From Bacillota bacterium (GTDB lineage: Bacteria; Bacillota; Sulfobacillia; JAJZYS01; JAJYTV01): a stretch of 7,688 nucleotides of DNA. The stretch is from the NCBI GenBank assembly GCA_021806845.1, contig JAKAPV010000141.1:1-7688 (forward strand). Direction: 5' to 3'. The position numbers were made by a program, and so were the translations under genes. How positions within the stretch are numbered: the first letter of the stretch is position 1; each line of letters begins with the position of its first letter. The notes under the pieces are model-generated. The model searched no databases. It had not been told where the DNA came from and saw nothing but the letters and a program-made list of their open reading frames with translations. Positions 1-6,514 of this stretch are shown here, in pieces.

Positions 1-87
1 GCTTGGTCCAAGGGCTTCACCGCGGGTCGTCAGGCTGGGCGCAAACCGAAGCGCCTCCCCGCAGGCGTGCCGCACGAGGACAGGTGA
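1..87 (+). CDS. 3' end of an unidentified protein (5' truncated by window)
   Basis: Reading frame 1 is open from the left edge for 28 codons and ends in TGA at 85-87. The visible tail is basic: it begins AWSKGFTAGRQAGRKPKR and ends PHEDR. Its stop overlaps the ATG of the next gene as TGATG (shared A at 87), and the GAGGA ribosome-binding site of that gene lies inside this frame. That is the usual layout of two translationally coupled genes, and it is the main reason to believe the frame is real. Too little is visible to assign a family. The competing plus-strand frame that would extend the protease upstream from a TTG at position 3 has no ribosome-binding site and is less likely. Confidence 0.5.
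   Translation, partial: AWSKGFTAGRQAGRKPKRLPAGVPHEDR
76..80 (+). promoter_or_regulatory. Ribosome-binding site of the CPBP protease gene
   Basis: GAGGA lies six bases before ATG 87. It selects ATG 87 (or the adjoining GTG 84) over the upstream TTG at position 3. Confidence 0.6.
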
Positions 88-830
88 TGGTGCGCCGTTT
101 CGCGGCTTCGCCGCTGGCGCGCATCCTGCTCGCGCCGGTGGCGGCCTACGCCGCACTGCTCGCCATATCATCGGGTGCCCTCCTAGCCATTGCGGCGCTG
201 CGCGGACACGCGGGGTCGCTGGAGCTGCGCTTCGTGCTCACCGTGCCGGTTATCCACCGCATGATGCAGCAGCTGTCGGCCTACGGCGTCACCGCGGCAC
301 AGGTGCTCGGAGAATTTGCCGCCCTCTCGACGATGGCGGTCGTCCTCCACCGCGAGGTCCGACTGGCCGACATCCTCGACAGGCGGCCGCGCGTCGCGGA
401 TCTCCTGTTCGGACTCCTGGGCACCGCAGGTCTATTCGTCCTCGTGGAACTGGTCGGAATCACCTTGGTGCTTCTCCACGCCAGCGCGGGATCGACAACG
501 CAGCTCGCCTTCGCCCATGGCATCGGATCGCCGTGGCTCCTGCTGCTGCTCGCGCTGGTGGCGGGGTTCGCCGAGGAAACGACGTTCCGCGGCTACCTTC
601 TGCGCGCCCTGCGCGGCCGCATGGCGCTGTGGCCCGCAATCCTCCTGGAGAGTGGGATTTTCGCCGCGTTCCACACTGGCTGGGGCCTCGCCCCGGGGCC
701 CTTTCTGGCCATCGCGGCCATTGGCGTCGCCCTCTCGTTCCTCGCGCTGCGCACCAACATCTACCGGGCGATGGTTGCCCATGCTGGCTACGACGCACTC
801 GCATTCCTGATCGCGCTGCACCTGCGGTAG
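87..830 (+). CDS. CPBP family intramembrane metalloprotease (CAAX protease / bacteriocin-processing type)
   Basis: This is a 247-residue polytopic membrane protein with all three signature elements of the CPBP/Abi (Rce1-like) family. The first is EExxxR at E163, E164 and R168 (FAEETTFRG). The second is the FxxxH segment ending at H196 (FAAFHTGW). The third is HxxxD at H232 and D236 (AHAGYDAL). These are the expected glutamate and histidine residues of the catalytic site in the membrane. Hydrophobic helices are visible near residues 15-40, 108-133, 148-162, 185-197 and 205-220. The start at ATG 87 is supported by GAGGA six bases upstream and by TGATG coupling to the preceding frame. Family members cleave prenylated or other membrane substrates, or act in bacteriocin maturation or self-immunity; the substrate here is unknown. 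It is convergent with the secretion operon, and nothing shows a functional link. Confidence 0.85.
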   Translation: MVRRFAASPLARILLAPVAAYAALLAISSGALLAIAALRGHAGSLELRFVLTVPVIHRMMQQLSAYGVTAAQVLGEFAALSTMAVVLHREVRLADILDRRPRVADLLFGLLGTAGLFVLVELVGITLVLLHASAGSTTQLAFAHGIGSPWLLLLLALVAGFAEETTFRGYLLRALRGRMALWPAILLESGIFAAFHTGWGLAPGPFLAIAAIGVALSFLALRTNIYRAMVAHAGYDALAFLIALHLR

Positions 831-847
831 AGTCTGGGCGCTGCTTC

Positions 848-1477
848 CTAGAAGGCTTTCCACAGCGAAGCGAGCCACGGCACTGCCACGAGGGCGATGC
901 CCTCGAACAGCAGAAGCCCGGCGAGTGCGGTGAAGACATAGGGCAGATAGGCCACGCTGCGGTCCGCGTCCCGCCGTGCCTCGCTGAGCCAGTTGCGGCG
1001 GTAGCGCGCGACGGATGCCGCGAGCGGCAAGCCGAGCTGCGCGTCACGGGAGAGAAGTCCGATCAGCCTGTCGGTCTGGGAAGTCTGCAGGTCCCGGCGC
1101 AGTCCCTCAAGGGCGCCTGCGATGCTCGCACCGTCCTCGAGGCGGCTGCCGAAGCGAACGAGCGCCGAGACCAGAGGGCCTTCCCCGTACGCTGCCGCGT
1201 CGCGCAGGGCCGTATGCAGCGGTTGGCCAGCCTCCGCCGCCATGCCGAGGTCGGTCAGCAGAACGGGAATGGCCCGCCGCACGGCGTCGCCGTCCGTGGC
1301 GGCCTGCAGGCGCTGTGCGGCCTCCCGTGCGATCCGCAGCAGCGGGAGTGAAATCGCGGCGGCGAGCAGACCAGCGGGGCCGAGTAGCGCGGCGAGCAGG
1401 CACGGCACGAAGTGCCAGGGCCTGCGGCCGCCGGCGACCCACACGGCGGCCGCGGCAGGCAATAGCCACAGTGTCAT
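848..1477 (-). CDS. tadC: TadC-like type II secretion F-domain (T2SSF) platform protein
   Basis: The 209-residue membrane protein has hydrophobic helices near residues 2-15 and 22-47, then a cytoplasmic T2SSF-type helical bundle (about 66-170), and a C-terminal hydrophobic stretch (about 178-203). The bundle shows the family pattern of a first helix with an alternating AEAGQPLHTALRDAA segment (81-95), then LEDGASIAGAL (113-123) and LGLPLAASVARY (148-159). TadC pairs with TadB to form the inner-membrane platform that the CpaF/TadA ATPase drives in Tad pili. The ATG at 1477 overlaps the stop of the tadB-like gene as ATGA, indicating translational coupling; longer in-frame extension would run through tadB and is rejected. 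At 209 residues it is shorter than typical TadC proteins of about 300 residues. It is the last gene of the operon. I am confident of the fold; the TadB versus TadC naming rests on order and length. Confidence 0.8.
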   Translation of the reverse strand: MTLWLLPAAAAVWVAGGRRPWHFVPCLLAALLGPAGLLAAAISLPLLRIAREAAQRLQAATDGDAVRRAIPVLLTDLGMAAEAGQPLHTALRDAAAYGEGPLVSALVRFGSRLEDGASIAGALEGLRRDLQTSQTDRLIGLLSRDAQLGLPLAASVARYRRNWLSEARRDADRSVAYLPYVFTALAGLLLFEGIALVAVPWLASLWKAF

Positions 1478-2184
1478 GGCAGTAGCAGCTGTGCCGTCGC
1501 GAGGGGGATCCCGCCAGCTGTGGGCAGGGCCGCAACAGCTATCCAGTAGTCGAGGCCTGCGCCCTGCGCAAGCACCGCCGCCGCTGCGAGGAGCACGACG
1601 CCCGCGAGCGCCGTCGTGACCGCGAAGTAGGGGAATGTCTGCGCGCTTGCCTCGTGCCGACGCCGCCGATCCTCCGCGGCGTCTTCGAGAAGGATCGCGA
1701 GATGGCGGGCGAGCGGCGTCCCGCTGCGGCGGCTGAGCGACAGTGCGCGGCCGAGCTGCACCAGCAGCGGCAGCGACGCCTCCCTGCCCACCTGGCGAAA
1801 GGCGTCCTCGCTTGCGCCGCCCCGCAGCCACTGCGCCAGCGCCCGCTGCCAGACAGGCCGCAGCGAGCCGCTGCAGGCAGGAAGTGCGGCCAGCGCGCAG
1901 AGTTCCGCGCTGCCGAACAGCGACGCCTGTTCAAACATCGCCTGGATCGGTTCCTCCGCCGCATCGCGCAGGCGCTCCAGGCGGCGGCGGCGCACCAGCA
2001 CCGCGAGGGTCTCCTCAAAAAGCCGCACCGAAAGCGCGGCGACGGCGGCCGCGAGGATACCGGCGCGCGCATCTATCGCGAATGCCAGTACCGGAAGCAA
2101 GAAGGGGAGAAGCCGGCCTGGGCCTCCGAGACGCCACAGCACGGCCAGGAACGCGGCGGCGGCAACGGCAGCGGGAGCATTCAT
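1474..2184 (-). CDS. tadB: TadB-like type II secretion F-domain (T2SSF) platform protein
   Basis: The 236-residue product begins with hydrophobic helices (about 3-17, 25-37 and 41-53) followed by a basic RRRRLERLRD stretch (66-74). A helical T2SSF-type domain follows (about 80-185), in which RALSLSRRSGTPLARHLAILLEDAA (146-170 region) is the most recognisable part, then two more hydrophobic helices (about 186-207 and 213-234). This is the architecture of Tad/type IV pilus platform proteins, which sit in the inner membrane and transmit force from the motor ATPase to pilin assembly. The ATG at 2184 overlaps the stop of the cpaF-like gene as ATGA, and a GGAGG lies ten bases upstream (2199-2195). 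A GTG at 2190 would leave only four bases of spacing, so it is less likely. The stop overlaps the tadC-like start by four bases, so the two platform subunits are probably made in equal amounts. Confidence 0.82.
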   Translation of the reverse strand: MNAPAAVAAAAFLAVLWRLGGPGRLLPFLLPVLAFAIDARAGILAAAVAALSVRLFEETLAVLVRRRRLERLRDAAEEPIQAMFEQASLFGSAELCALAALPACSGSLRPVWQRALAQWLRGGASEDAFRQVGREASLPLLVQLGRALSLSRRSGTPLARHLAILLEDAAEDRRRRHEASAQTFPYFAVTTALAGVVLLAAAAVLAQGAGLDYWIAVAALPTAGGIPLATAQLLLP

Positions 2185-3122
2185 GGCCACACCGCCTCCA
2201 GCCGGCCCTGGTCGACGCGGACGACTTCGGTCGGATGCCTGCGACCCCTTGCGTCCCGCGTCAAGTGGACGATGCCGCCGATCAGGCGAAGGATGCGCTG
2301 GCGCAGGATGTCGGCCGGCAACACGTGGGCAAGTGCCATGGCGGCGAGCAGGCGATCGGGTACATCGACCGCTGACGCGGCATGCAGGGTCGTCAGGCTT
2401 CCCCGATGGCCGGTGTCCAGGGCACCAAGCCAGTCATAGGCTTCCTTGCCGCGGATCTCCCCGATGATGATCCGGTCCGGGCGCATGTGCAGCGATAGCC
2501 GTACAAGCTCGTCGAGTGTGATGGCATAGAGGCCTGCGCGGTTCGGCGGCCGCGTCTCGAGGGCGACGACATGTGGATGCACGCGTCCGAGATCGAGTTC
2601 CCGGGTCTCCTCGATCGTCAATATGCGCTCGCTTGATGGGATCTCGCGGGCGAGATGCCGCAAAAGCGATGTCTTGCCGGTGCCGGCGGCGCCGGCGATC
2701 ACGAGGTTGCGCCCCTCGCGAACCCAGCCGCGGAGGATGCGCAAAGGACGTTCATCTCCCGAGAGCGCTTCCTGCCACGCCTGCCCCAGGTCCAGATGGA
2801 CTTCCTTGCGCAAGGTGAGGGTGGGGGCAGGTGTCAGGGGAGGGATGGTCGCGGTGAAGCGGACGCCTTCTCCGAGCCGGCCGTCTGCGAACGGCTGGGT
2901 CTGGGTCAGCTCGCGTCCGAGCGGCATCAAGAGGCGCTCGATCAGGTCCTGCAACGCGCGCTGGTCAGGGAAGCGGACCTGTGTGTCACATAGCGCCCCG
3001 CGCCGCTCCACGAACACGCGGTCGTGGCTGAGAACCATGATCTCGCTGACCTCAGGGTCTGCGAACAGAGCCTCCAGCGGTCCCAGCCAATAGCCGAGCA
3101 GCGTTTCACTCTTCGTCTGCAT
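2181..3122 (-). CDS. cpaF: CpaF/TadA/VirB11-type secretion ATPase
   Basis: The 313-residue cytoplasmic ATPase of the type II/IV secretion superfamily has every expected motif in order. The N-terminal domain carries DPEVSEIMV (22-30) and the FADGRLGEGVRFTATIPP block (78-95). The catalytic domain has Walker A GAAGTGKTS (144-152, K150), the Asp box LTIEETRELDL (168-178), Walker B RIIIGEIRG (217-225, E222) and the His box GHRGSLTTLHA (238-248). These hexamers power pilus assembly or substrate transport. Immediate coupling to tadB- and tadC-like genes points to the CpaF/TadA branch rather than classical VirB11. The protein lacks the long N-terminal extension of many CpaF proteins of about 450 residues, so it is near VirB11 size. 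The ATG at 3122 has a GAGGGGG stretch just upstream and overlaps the preceding gene by 17 bases; earlier in-frame codons fall within that gene. The motifs are intact, so it should be active. Confidence 0.93.
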   Translation of the reverse strand: MQTKSETLLGYWLGPLEALFADPEVSEIMVLSHDRVFVERRGALCDTQVRFPDQRALQDLIERLLMPLGRELTQTQPFADGRLGEGVRFTATIPPLTPAPTLTLRKEVHLDLGQAWQEALSGDERPLRILRGWVREGRNLVIAGAAGTGKTSLLRHLAREIPSSERILTIEETRELDLGRVHPHVVALETRPPNRAGLYAITLDELVRLSLHMRPDRIIIGEIRGKEAYDWLGALDTGHRGSLTTLHAASAVDVPDRLLAAMALAHVLPADILRQRILRLIGGIVHLTRDARGRRHPTEVVRVDQGRLEAVWP

Positions 3123-3987
3123 CGCCCCCTCTTTCCCAGATCGCCGCTCCGTGCAATGCGGCCTTCGCTGGGCGCAGAGGCGCCCTGCGCCGTGCGACGC
3201 GGCGGGTGCGGGCATGCGGAGCGAGCTGCGATACCCAGCGGATGTACTGGCTTTCGCCAGACTCGTCGCTGCACAGCAGTACATCTGTTGCGAGTGACAG
3301 CGAGGCGATCAGGCCGCGATCGCCGAGGTTTGCGCTGGCCCGCACGACGACGTGGGAACGCCCGGTGCGCTCGTGGATGCGCTGGGCGAGCGGCTCCATG
3401 CCGTACTGCACCAGCAGTTCGGGCTGCGGCGGGGAGGTGACCAGCCCCAGCCCCTGAGGCCATCCGGCCGGATGTTCGCCGTTTGCCTGAGAGCCTTCCA
3501 GGAACTCGGCGAGCGTGGGGCGGATCCGCAAGGCGCGGGCATACACGGGGTCGACGGTATCCGTCTCGAGGAGCAGGGTAGCCCTCTCCCTTGCGAGGTG
3601 GGCGGCCGTCGCCAGGGCGCAGAAGCCGCCGGCCCTGGCATCTCCGGGAGCGACGACCACCACGCAGCGCGGCACGACGACGTGCTCGGGCCGCTCCCCG
3701 CGCAACTCCTGCACCAGCACTTCGATCGGGACGCCGCGCAGACTGAGGCTCGGGCGCACCCACGTGATCTCGGTCTCGGGATGCTGGGCGGCGATCCTCC
3801 GCAGCACCCTCTGCGCATCGGAGGTACGGCACAGAACGGGGTCGACGACAATGCGCGGATATTCCTCTTGCATGAGCCGCTCCTCGGTCTCGCCCAAGGA
3901 GAGCGCCAGCGGCTGGCCATAGAGGACGGCGCCGCGTTCGTGCAGCTGCAGGACGGTGTCGGGATGGAGCGCGTAAAGTGAACGCAA
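3106..3987 (-). CDS. CpaE-like protein (receiver-like plus degenerate MinD/ParA-type domain)
   Basis: The predicted product has 293 residues. An N-terminal segment with a receiver-like alternation (RIVVDPVLCRTSDAQRVLRR from 45, then ITWVRPS at 74-80) precedes a MinD/ParA-like region. In that region a beta strand, VVVVAPG (109-115), leads into DARAGGFCALATAAHLA where the deviant Walker A loop GKGGVGKT would be expected, and LLLETDTVDP (138-147) matches the strand normally written as LLVDxDP. No lysine is present in the loop, so ATP binding of the usual kind looks lost. CpaE proteins localise Tad pilus machinery, and the position between SAF and CpaF genes matches cpa/tad operons. The C-terminus is basic (RTRRVARRRAPLR, 260-272). 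The start is TTG 3987, chosen because GGGGGAG lies six bases upstream and the preceding gene ends 14 bases away. The assignment rests on context and a weak motif match. Confidence 0.65.
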   Translation of the reverse strand: MRSLYALHPDTVLQLHERGAVLYGQPLALSLGETEERLMQEEYPRIVVDPVLCRTSDAQRVLRRIAAQHPETEITWVRPSLSLRGVPIEVLVQELRGERPEHVVVPRCVVVVAPGDARAGGFCALATAAHLARERATLLLETDTVDPVYARALRIRPTLAEFLEGSQANGEHPAGWPQGLGLVTSPPQPELLVQYGMEPLAQRIHERTGRSHVVVRASANLGDRGLIASLSLATDVLLCSDESGESQYIRWVSQLAPHARTRRVARRRAPLRPAKAALHGAAIWERGGDADEE

Positions 3988-3993
3988 CAGCGT

Positions 3994-4000
3994 CTCCCCC
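3994..4000 (-). promoter_or_regulatory. Ribosome-binding site deciding the TTG start of the CpaE-like gene
   Basis: On the minus strand GGGGGAG is followed by six bases and TTG at 3987-3985. No ATG or GTG in frame is near it, so the TTG start is favoured. Confidence 0.6.
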
Positions 4001-4001
4001 T

Positions 4002-4571
4002 TCAGTGCAGATGGGCGACGACGATGAGCCTGCCCGCCGTGATGGCGGCGAGCATCCCTACGAGTGAAGCGGCAGGAACCTCCAGGACGAGATTCTGCTG
4101 GCTCGAACCAGGCGCCACCACGGCTGCCGCGCAGACAAGCTGCGGCAGCGTGCCCGCACTGGTCGCGTAGACGGAGACGTCTGTCCCGGGCGCTGCCGGT
4201 GGCGCGCTGAGCAGTGCCGATGACGGCACCGCCAGGAGGGTGCGCGCCGCAGCGCTCCCGTGGCCGCGACGTTGTCCCACTTCATCCGTCAGGAGCGGGA
4301 GGCCGGCGGGCACGGAGGTCCGTAGCGTGCCGGACGGCACAGCGAGCGGCATGCCGCGGAGGGGTCCTTGCCAGCGCATCAGCTCGACGAGCGATGGCGA
4401 GAGGATGGTGCCTGCGGAGAGGTTGTGGCGAGGGACCAGCACTTCGCGGGACGCGCCGATGGCTGATGCCTGCCAGCCAAGGTAGGCTGCGGCGGCACAT
4501 ACCAGCGGAAGCCAGAGCGGGTCCCTGAGGCGGTCAAGAACGGCGCGCGAACGCCGGGCGGGTGTCGACAA
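4002..4571 (-). CDS. cpaB: SAF-domain membrane-anchored protein, CpaB/RcpC-like
   Basis: The 189-residue product has a short basic N-terminus (RRSRAVLDRLRD, 6-17) and a single membrane helix at about 18-36 (PLWLPLVCAAAAYLGWQA). An extracytoplasmic SAF domain starts at REVLVPRHNLSAGTILSPS (42-60) and shows the usual pattern of a strand, 'L.aG..l', and a later VPAGLPLLTDEV (91-102). This layout is that of CpaB/RcpC/FlgA-type proteins, which in Tad systems are assembly components next to the pilus motor genes, as here. The start is TTG 4571, seven bases after a strong GAGGAGGAG site. It overlaps the end of the virB4 gene by 38 bases; no ATG or GTG start is available at the right place. It is shorter than many CpaB proteins (about 250-300 residues), and no secretin partner is visible. 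I am fairly confident of the SAF domain; the exact role is inferred. Confidence 0.75.
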   Translation of the reverse strand: MSTPARRSRAVLDRLRDPLWLPLVCAAAAYLGWQASAIGASREVLVPRHNLSAGTILSPSLVELMRWQGPLRGMPLAVPSGTLRTSVPAGLPLLTDEVGQRRGHGSAAARTLLAVPSSALLSAPPAAPGTDVSVYATSAGTLPQLVCAAAVVAPGSSQQNLVLEVPAASLVGMLAAITAGRLIVVAHLH

Positions 4572-6243
4572 GTGGCATCTCCTCCTCGGAAAGTGCGACG
4601 CGTAGCGGGATCGGCCCGTACTCGTCCACCAAGAGGGACTCGCCCGGCTGGCTGACGCGTAGTAGGTCGAGTGCGCGCTCAGACAGGTGCAGGAGCTCCC
4701 CCAGGTGTGGCAGGTCGCTCGGCTGCTGTCGGAAGAGAACCAGGCGGCCCGCATTGGCCAAGATCAGCCGTCCCGCATCACTCTGCGTGAAGTCGCCGAC
4801 GTTCTGGCTGACCAAGGTGACGATCAGGCCGCGCTTGCGGGCCCGTTTGGCAAGGTTGACGAGGGACTCGCGGCCCGCGGGCGTTCTGAGCCAGAGGTGT
4901 GCCTCGTCCAGCGTCAGCCAGAGCGGGTGCCGCCCGGCGATGGCCTCCGCCTGCCGGATTGCCCACTGCAGCACTGCCGCGAGGTCGGCGGACGATGCGC
5001 TGTCCCTGGATGCACGCAGGTCCAGCGCCAGACGCGTGAGACCGCCAACCTCGGCAGCCAGGCGGGAAACGACCTCCCCGCCCAGCGCCCGCACAACGGG
5101 TGCGTACTCGCCCTCCGGATCTGCGATCAGGAGTGCCTCGGGCCGGACACGCAGCAGCTCCGCCTTCGCGAACGCGGACTTTCCGTGGCCTGGGGTCCCT
5201 AAAACGACGGACAGCGGGTTCGGGGACGTAAGGCGGTCTCGCTCCACCCTGGAACCGTCTCTCAGGTGCACCCCGAGACTGTCGCCGCCGCTGCGCGGCG
5301 CGGCTGCAGGCAGGAGGCTGAGACAGGAGACGGTCGTCGCGCTCATGAGCCGCGCCGGGGGTTCCGCCGCGGCGCTGTCCGGCGACAGCCATGCTCCCGC
5401 GCTGCGCTGCAGCCCAAGCTGCACCCGCAGGCCAAAGCCCATCTCCGCAAACAGCTCGCGCAGCATGGCGCCGCGAGCTTCGCAGGTCGCCTGGTCCGGC
5501 CCTTCGGCCGCGACGAGCAGGGCAACCGCGAGCAGCCGCTCGCGGCCCTCGACAAGGGCGCGTCGCAGCGCTTCCGCATCCTCCTGGGCCCGTTGTGCGT
5601 CAACATCCGGAAGATGTCCGCGCTGCCTGCGCAGGAAAGAGGTCGCGTGCAGGCGCACGAGGTGACGATCGACCAGCCGCTGGGCGGCCGCAGCGGCCAG
5701 CGGCTGGACGCGCAAGGCGACCATCATGTCGCTCTGGTGCCACCACAGGCGCTCCAGCGTGAGCTCGTCGAGTTCGGCGGGATAGCCTTCCACAGCCATG
5801 AGTTGCCGAAATCCGGTCCCCGCCTCGAGCAGGCGGAGGCGCTCTCGCGGTACACCAGGGCGCAGGAGCGCTACCCCGCGGGGACTGAGCGGGATGCGTC
5901 CCTGAACTGCGACGATGCGCCGCAGACCTGGATTTTCGATCTCCGCGCGCAGCTGCGCAGGGCTCTCCCTGCCGAGCGGATCAACCCTTGCGCCGATGCC
6001 GGCAAGGGCGCCCGCGTTTCCGGCATCGTCTCGTACCCATAGGTACAGATGGCGGTCGCCTGCGCGCACGCTGAGGGTGAAGCGCACGGGGCCCTGCACT
6101 GCCAGCAGGAAGTCGCGCAGGCGCAGCTGCACGGCCGTGCGTTCGGTCGGTGGCAGCAAGGAGTGTTCAAGGCGCTCGAGTTCGTAGACGGTTCCAGAAG
6201 TCAGCATCTGGGGCGACCGACGGAACGAGCCAGAGGGGATCAT
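4534..6243 (-). CDS. virB4: VirB4/TrsE-type conjugation ATPase (short form)
   Basis: The 569-residue product has a VirB4-like N-terminal half (about 15-300) and a C-terminal RecA-like ATPase domain. Walker A is GTPGHGKS (349-356, K355); LLIADPEGEY (371-380) is the characteristic VirB4/TraC 'DPxGEY' motif; Walker B is LWLTLDEAHLWL (441-452, D446 and E447); and LVSQNVGDF (477-485) matches the conserved glutamine motif that follows. VirB4 is the energy source at the cytoplasmic base of type IV secretion systems. The protein lies directly after a PrgI gene, an arrangement typical of Gram-positive conjugation modules. Many VirB4 proteins are about 700-850 residues, so this is a compact version, reduced mainly in the N-terminal half. 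The ATG at 6243 follows GGGAGG (6259-6254) at ten bases and overlaps the PrgI gene by 77 bases. ATG 6207 would reduce the overlap but has no ribosome-binding site. Confidence 0.92.
   Translation of the reverse strand: MIPSGSFRRSPQMLTSGTVYELERLEHSLLPPTERTAVQLRLRDFLLAVQGPVRFTLSVRAGDRHLYLWVRDDAGNAGALAGIGARVDPLGRESPAQLRAEIENPGLRRIVAVQGRIPLSPRGVALLRPGVPRERLRLLEAGTGFRQLMAVEGYPAELDELTLERLWWHQSDMMVALRVQPLAAAAAQRLVDRHLVRLHATSFLRRQRGHLPDVDAQRAQEDAEALRRALVEGRERLLAVALLVAAEGPDQATCEARGAMLRELFAEMGFGLRVQLGLQRSAGAWLSPDSAAAEPPARLMSATTVSCLSLLPAAAPRSGGDSLGVHLRDGSRVERDRLTSPNPLSVVLGTPGHGKSAFAKAELLRVRPEALLIADPEGEYAPVVRALGGEVVSRLAAEVGGLTRLALDLRASRDSASSADLAAVLQWAIRQAEAIAGRHPLWLTLDEAHLWLRTPAGRESLVNLAKRARKRGLIVTLVSQNVGDFTQSDAGRLILANAGRLVLFRQQPSDLPHLGELLHLSERALDLLRVSQPGESLLVDEYGPIPLRVALSEEEMPLVDTRPAFARRS
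4579..4587 (-). promoter_or_regulatory. Ribosome-binding site deciding the TTG start of the SAF-domain gene
   Basis: GAGGAGGAG on the minus strand lies inside the end of the virB4 frame, where it encodes part of SEEEM. It sits seven bases before TTG 4571-4569. It is one of the strongest Shine-Dalgarno matches in the window and fixes an otherwise ambiguous start. Confidence 0.65.
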
Positions 6244-6514
6244 CGCTCTCAGACCTCCCGCTGAGCGCTTTGCGCACGAGGTACCTTACAAGCTGCGGCG
6301 CGATGCGGCGCACGGGGATGCCGTCCAGTTCCGAAAGGCCGTAGATAAGCCCCAGAACAGCCACGGCGAAGCCGATCGGCGGCGGCAGCTGACCGGAGAT
6401 GGACGCAACGGCCGCGACACCTCCCGCACCAAGTCCCGCTGCCTGGGCGAGATCCAGGGTCCCGAAGATGCGCGGTGCGACCCTGAGCAGGTCCACCGGT
6501 ACCGTGCACCTCAT
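6167..6514 (-). CDS. prgI: PrgI family protein (VirB3-like conjugation membrane protein)
   Basis: The 115-residue protein matches the PrgI pattern well. It has a short N-terminus with VPVDLLRVAPRIFGTLDLAQ (5-24), in which the 'VP.D....P.IFG.LtlrQ' signature of the family is clear. Two hydrophobic helices follow (about 25-43 and 50-63), and then GIPVRRIAPQLVRYLVRKAL (69-88), the usual post-membrane helix. PrgI proteins are small membrane partners of VirB4 in Gram-positive type IV secretion and occupy the VirB3 position. The neighbouring VirB4 gene supports this. The ATG at 6514 overlaps the stop of the VirB6-like gene as ATGA, so translation is probably coupled; a GTG at 6526 is possible but less attractive. 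The tail (89-115) is unusually long and is encoded within the 77-base overlap with virB4. Confidence 0.88.
   Translation of the reverse strand: MRCTVPVDLLRVAPRIFGTLDLAQAAGLGAGGVAAVASISGQLPPPIGFAVAVLGLIYGLSELDGIPVRRIAPQLVRYLVRKALSGRSESDDPLWLVPSVAPDADFWNRLRTRAP

Noticed and set aside
3..86. N-terminal extension of the CPBP protease from TTG at 3
   Set aside because: It has no ribosome-binding site, while GAGGA plus a TGATG junction with another open frame supports ATG 87.
820..862. Possible bidirectional terminator between the convergent stops
   Set aside because: The short TTC/GAA inverted match near 846-854 is too small, and no GC stem followed by a T run is visible on either strand.
848..1831. 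TadC frame extended to 327 residues
   Set aside because: The extra N-terminal part reads as Arg/Gly-rich noise and lies within the tadB-like gene. The ATGA junction at 1477-1474 gives a natural start.
1654..2439. Plus-strand open frame of 261 codons
   Set aside because: It is a shadow of the tadB- and cpaF-like genes in GC-rich DNA, arginine- and alanine-rich without recognisable motifs, and it spans a verified gene junction on the other strand.
2181..3284. CpaF frame extended to 367 residues
   Set aside because: The first 54 residues overlap the CpaE-like gene and lack family character. ATG 3122 has a ribosome-binding site and gives a VirB11-like N-terminus.
4562..5665. Plus-strand open frame of 367 codons
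   Set aside because: It is antisense to virB4, which carries unmistakable ATPase motifs. The plus-strand product is Ser/Arg-rich with no domain.
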